Assembly (NCBI GenBank): GCA_963778845.1
Contig: CAVZVW010000009.1
Coordinates: forward strand, 62,001-126,000
DNA: 64,000 nt
Origin: CAVZVW01 sp963778845
GTDB lineage: Bacteria; Actinomycetota; Actinomycetes; Actinomycetales; Kineosporiaceae
Direction: 5' to 3'
The translations under genes and the position numbers were made by a program. Numbering within the stretch: the first letter of the stretch is position 1; every line of letters begins with the position of its first letter. Below are positions 61,799 to 64,000 of the stretch, one piece after another. Below the pieces are notes generated by a model, which worked only from the letters and a program-made list of their open reading frames with translations, was not told the DNA's origin and did no database searches.

Positions 61799-64000
61799 TC
61801 ATTCTGACCGCTCCGGCGTCGCGACCCCGGTCGGGTCCACCGCAACCCCCACCAGGGGGAGCCTGAGGGCGAACGTGCAGCCCTCACCGGGGCTTGACGT
61901 GAGTGACAGCTGCCCGCCCATGGCCGTCGCGAGCTCCCGGGCGATGTAGAGCCCGAGGCCGCTGCCGCCGGTCTGCATGGTCATCGGGTCCTCCACCCGG
62001 TAGAAGCGCTCGAACACCCGCTCCTGCTCCGACGCCGGGATCCCTGGGCCGCAGTCGGAGACCGTGACCACGGCTGCCGTCTCGTCGAGGCCGGGTGCGG
62101 TCAGGCGCACGGTGATCGGCGTGTGGTCCGGCGCGTACTTCCCGGCGTTGGACAGCAGGTTGGTCAGGCACTGGACCGTTCGCACGCCGTCGCAGTGCAC
62201 ATCGACGGACTCCTCGGGCACGTCCACCTCGAGCCGGGCCGCGAGCTGCGGGAACGAGGCGATCGCCTGGGCGACGAGGACGCGCAGGTCGTTGTCGGCA
62301 CCGACCACCGCGAGCTTGGCACCGCTGGCCCCTGAGACCCGCGAGGCCATGAGCAGGTCGTCGACCAGGCGCGCCAGGTGGTCCGCGCGCTCGGCGATGA
62401 GGTCCAGGGCCTGACGACGACGCTCTGGCGTCATCGCCTCGCCCCGCGAGGCGAGCAGCTGGGCGTAGCCCTTGATCGGCGTGATGGGCGTGCGTAGCTC
62501 ATGCGAGATCGTGGCGACGAAGTCACTCTTGAGCCGGTCCACCCGCCGCTCGGCGGTGACGTCGTGGACGGTGAGGATCGCCACCCGGGCGCCGTCCTGG
62601 CTGTGCCGCACCCGGACCACCGACACCTGAAGGCTGCGCTCCTCCCCGTCCGGACGGGTCAGCGTCAAGGGGAGCACCTCCCGCACCTCCCGGTCGGGGT
62701 CGGCCTCGTCGGGACCCACGCCGCCGTGCCGGGCGCCGGTGGGTGCGAGCCCTGACGCCTCCACCATCAGCGCGAGCGCCGACGGCATCGGCTCCTGGGC
62801 TGCGCAGGCGACGTGCTCGGAGACTCCCGAGATGCGGGCCATCGCGGGGCTCCAGAGGCGCACCTGGCCTGCGTCGCCGACGACCACGATGCCGTCGGAG
62901 GCGTGCTCGACGACGGCCTTGAGCTTGCCGGTCTCCTCGACCAGAGCCTCCAGGTGCTCCGCACCGCGCAGCGCGCTGCCGAGTGAGGCGGCGAGCGCAC
63001 GGAGCACCGCCGAGTCGGCCTCGCGCAGCCGCCAGGAACGATCCGCACCGACGGCACTGCCGAGCAGGAGGGCGCCGGTCGCGTCCGCCCCGAGGTCGAG
63101 CCGGGTCGCGACGGCGCTCGCCCACCCGTTCGGGATCCCGCTCGTGAGGGTCACCGGCTCGTCGGTCTCGAGCAGGGGTAGCTGCGGTTCGCCGGGCAGC
63201 AGCACGAGGGCCAGCCCTGCCCCGAAGGCCCTGCGGATCGCGTCGGGGGCGACCTCGAGGAGGTCGGAGGCGGAGTGCCGCCCGGCGAGGGCGAGCGCCA
63301 GCACCACGAGCCAGCGGTTGCGCTCCCGCTCCAGCACGTGCTCGGCCGCTGCGCGGTAGGCGTACCAGAGCGCGAGTGCGGGGAGCAGCGTGAACGGCAG
63401 CAGGGAGGGTGCCGTGTCGGCGACGGCGACGGCGACCGCCCCCACGCCGATGCCGCCCACCGACATGAGCCCCGACAGGCCCCAGATGTCGCGCACGACC
63501 GTGCGGCGTCGAATGCCCTGCGCGGCGTGCAGGATCAACGCGAGGAAGGTCGAGTTGACGGCGACGAAGAGGCCCATGGCGACGAAGAGGGCCAGGACCG
63601 CGCGGAAGGAGAACCGCGACGCCCCGTCGGCCAGGGAGAGGTAGACCATGACGGCCGCGGCGGTGGAGGTGGCGTACGACCCGAGGTTGAACGCGATCTT
63701 GACCAGGGGTCGGCGCATGACTGCGAGGGCGAGTGCGAGGCCGAGCAGCGGGGCCGCGATCGCCCACGCCGGTGACAGGACCATCATCCCGGCGACCACG
63801 ACGAACTCGAAGAAGGTCAGCTCCTCCAGGCCCTCACCGTGCTGGAGGGGGACGTACACGATCTCCGCGACGGTGGCCGCGGCCACGAAGACGAGCACGA
63901 CCCAGACACCGGCCAGCCCAGGGTCCCCTGCCGGCACGGGCAGCCCTCCCGTGACCGTGGCGGCCGCGCTCAGGGCGAGCGCACCCATCACGGCGACGAC
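61799..64000 (-). CDS. Membrane histidine kinase, 5' end possibly outside the window
   Basis: At least 730 residues. In-frame GTG 63991 and ATG 63988 are possible starts, but the frame is open to the edge. About eight membrane segments (a MASE1-like sensor, e.g. VWVVLVFVAAATVAEIVYV and FEFVVVAGMMVLSPAWAIAA) are followed by a GAF-like region, a PAS domain (VVEHASDGIVVVGDAGQVRL), HisKA with SDFVATISHELRTPITPIKG and a complete ATPase (LTNLLSNAGKYAPDHTPIT, VSDCGPGIPASEQERVFERF, GGSGLGLYIARELATAMGG). It senses an unknown signal and should phosphorylate the small regulator encoded after it. Confidence 0.88.
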   Translation of the reverse strand, partial: VVAVMGALALSAAATVTGGLPVPAGDPGLAGVWVVLVFVAAATVAEIVYVPLQHGEGLEELTFFEFVVVAGMMVLSPAWAIAAPLLGLALALAVMRRPLVKIAFNLGSYATSTAAAVMVYLSLADGASRFSFRAVLALFVAMGLFVAVNSTFLALILHAAQGIRRRTVVRDIWGLSGLMSVGGIGVGAVAVAVADTAPSLLPFTLLPALALWYAYRAAAEHVLERERNRWLVVLALALAGRHSASDLLEVAPDAIRRAFGAGLALVLLPGEPQLPLLETDEPVTLTSGIPNGWASAVATRLDLGADATGALLLGSAVGADRSWRLREADSAVLRALAASLGSALRGAEHLEALVEETGKLKAVVEHASDGIVVVGDAGQVRLWSPAMARISGVSEHVACAAQEPMPSALALMVEASGLAPTGARHGGVGPDEADPDREVREVLPLTLTRPDGEERSLQVSVVRVRHSQDGARVAILTVHDVTAERRVDRLKSDFVATISHELRTPITPIKGYAQLLASRGEAMTPERRRQALDLIAERADHLARLVDDLLMASRVSGASGAKLAVVGADNDLRVLVAQAIASFPQLAARLEVDVPEESVDVHCDGVRTVQCLTNLLSNAGKYAPDHTPITVRLTAPGLDETAAVVTVSDCGPGIPASEQERVFERFYRVEDPMTMQTGGSGLGLYIARELATAMGGQLSLTSSPGEGCTFALRLPLVGVAVDPTGVATPERSE

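Overview
The window is high-GC DNA (clearly above 70 percent by eye) with many GTG starts and protein families typical of Actinobacteria: SepH, DUF3093, DUF3159, DUF3710, DUF4193, DUF3000, a single-piece DNA-binding SufE/RibD-like set, and the coproporphyrin-dependent heme enzymes. The gene content and the flagellate/cellulolytic-soil style of the accessory genes suggest a Micrococcales-like organism (Cellulomonas relatives would fit), but that placement is inference. No rRNA, tRNA, CRISPR, insertion sequence or phage gene was seen. The backbone follows the order known from Mycobacterium tuberculosis Rv2701c-Rv2674 (suhB, DUF4193, DUF3093, dut, DUF3710, OB-fold, DUF3159, ceoC, ceoB, APC permease, TrmA-like, dxs, RNase D/HRDC, DUF3000, hemE, hemY, hemQ, msrB) and, in its additions (acnA, rok7B7/xylFGH, fadJ/fadA), Streptomyces coelicolor.

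Layout. 0-8.7 kb: a truncated acyl-CoA synthetase divergent from a GNAT/acyl-CoA-ligase fusion acetyltransferase, a DUF5998-like protein, a phosphodiesterase, SepH, ferrochelatase and an inositol-phosphatase. 8.7-17.5 kb: small conserved proteins, dUTPase, DUF3710, OB-fold and DUF3159 proteins, two RCK-type potassium regulators divergent from a KimA-like potassium importer, and a TRAM RNA methyltransferase. 17.6-25.1 kb: aconitase and a xylose-type ABC transporter with its ROK regulator. 25.2-32.5 kb: dxs, an uncharacterised protein and a tandem pair of membrane-anchored gluzincin-like proteins. 32.5-40.8 kb: fatty-acid oxidation pair fadJ/fadA, an orphan FTR1 iron permease with an iron box, RNase D, an atypical LuxR regulator, DUF3000, an EamA transporter. 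40.9-48.1 kb: hemE, a secreted lectin/OmpA protein, a DUF4349 lipoprotein, hemY, hemQ, msrB. 48.3-64 kb: small proteins, an alpha/beta hydrolase, a reductase, sufE, a sulfurtransferase, treY-glgX without treZ, an AidB-like dehydrogenase, a BrkB-type membrane protein, an RsgA-like degenerate GTPase, and a histidine kinase/response regulator pair running off the right edge.

How it works together. HemE, HemY (CgoX), HemQ (ChdC) and HemH (CpfC) make up the coproporphyrin branch of heme synthesis. CeoB/CeoC and the KimA-like importer form a potassium unit. XylFGH with the ROK protein forms a sugar-uptake unit. GlgX and TreY act on glycogen/maltodextrin. Two features mark the whole window. First, about eighteen genes start 6 to 9 bases after a TANNNT-like hexamer with no Shine-Dalgarno, so leaderless transcripts are common. 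Second, five otherwise conserved genes carry single-base frame breaks, mostly in C or G runs, which is most simply explained by residual indel errors in the sequence.
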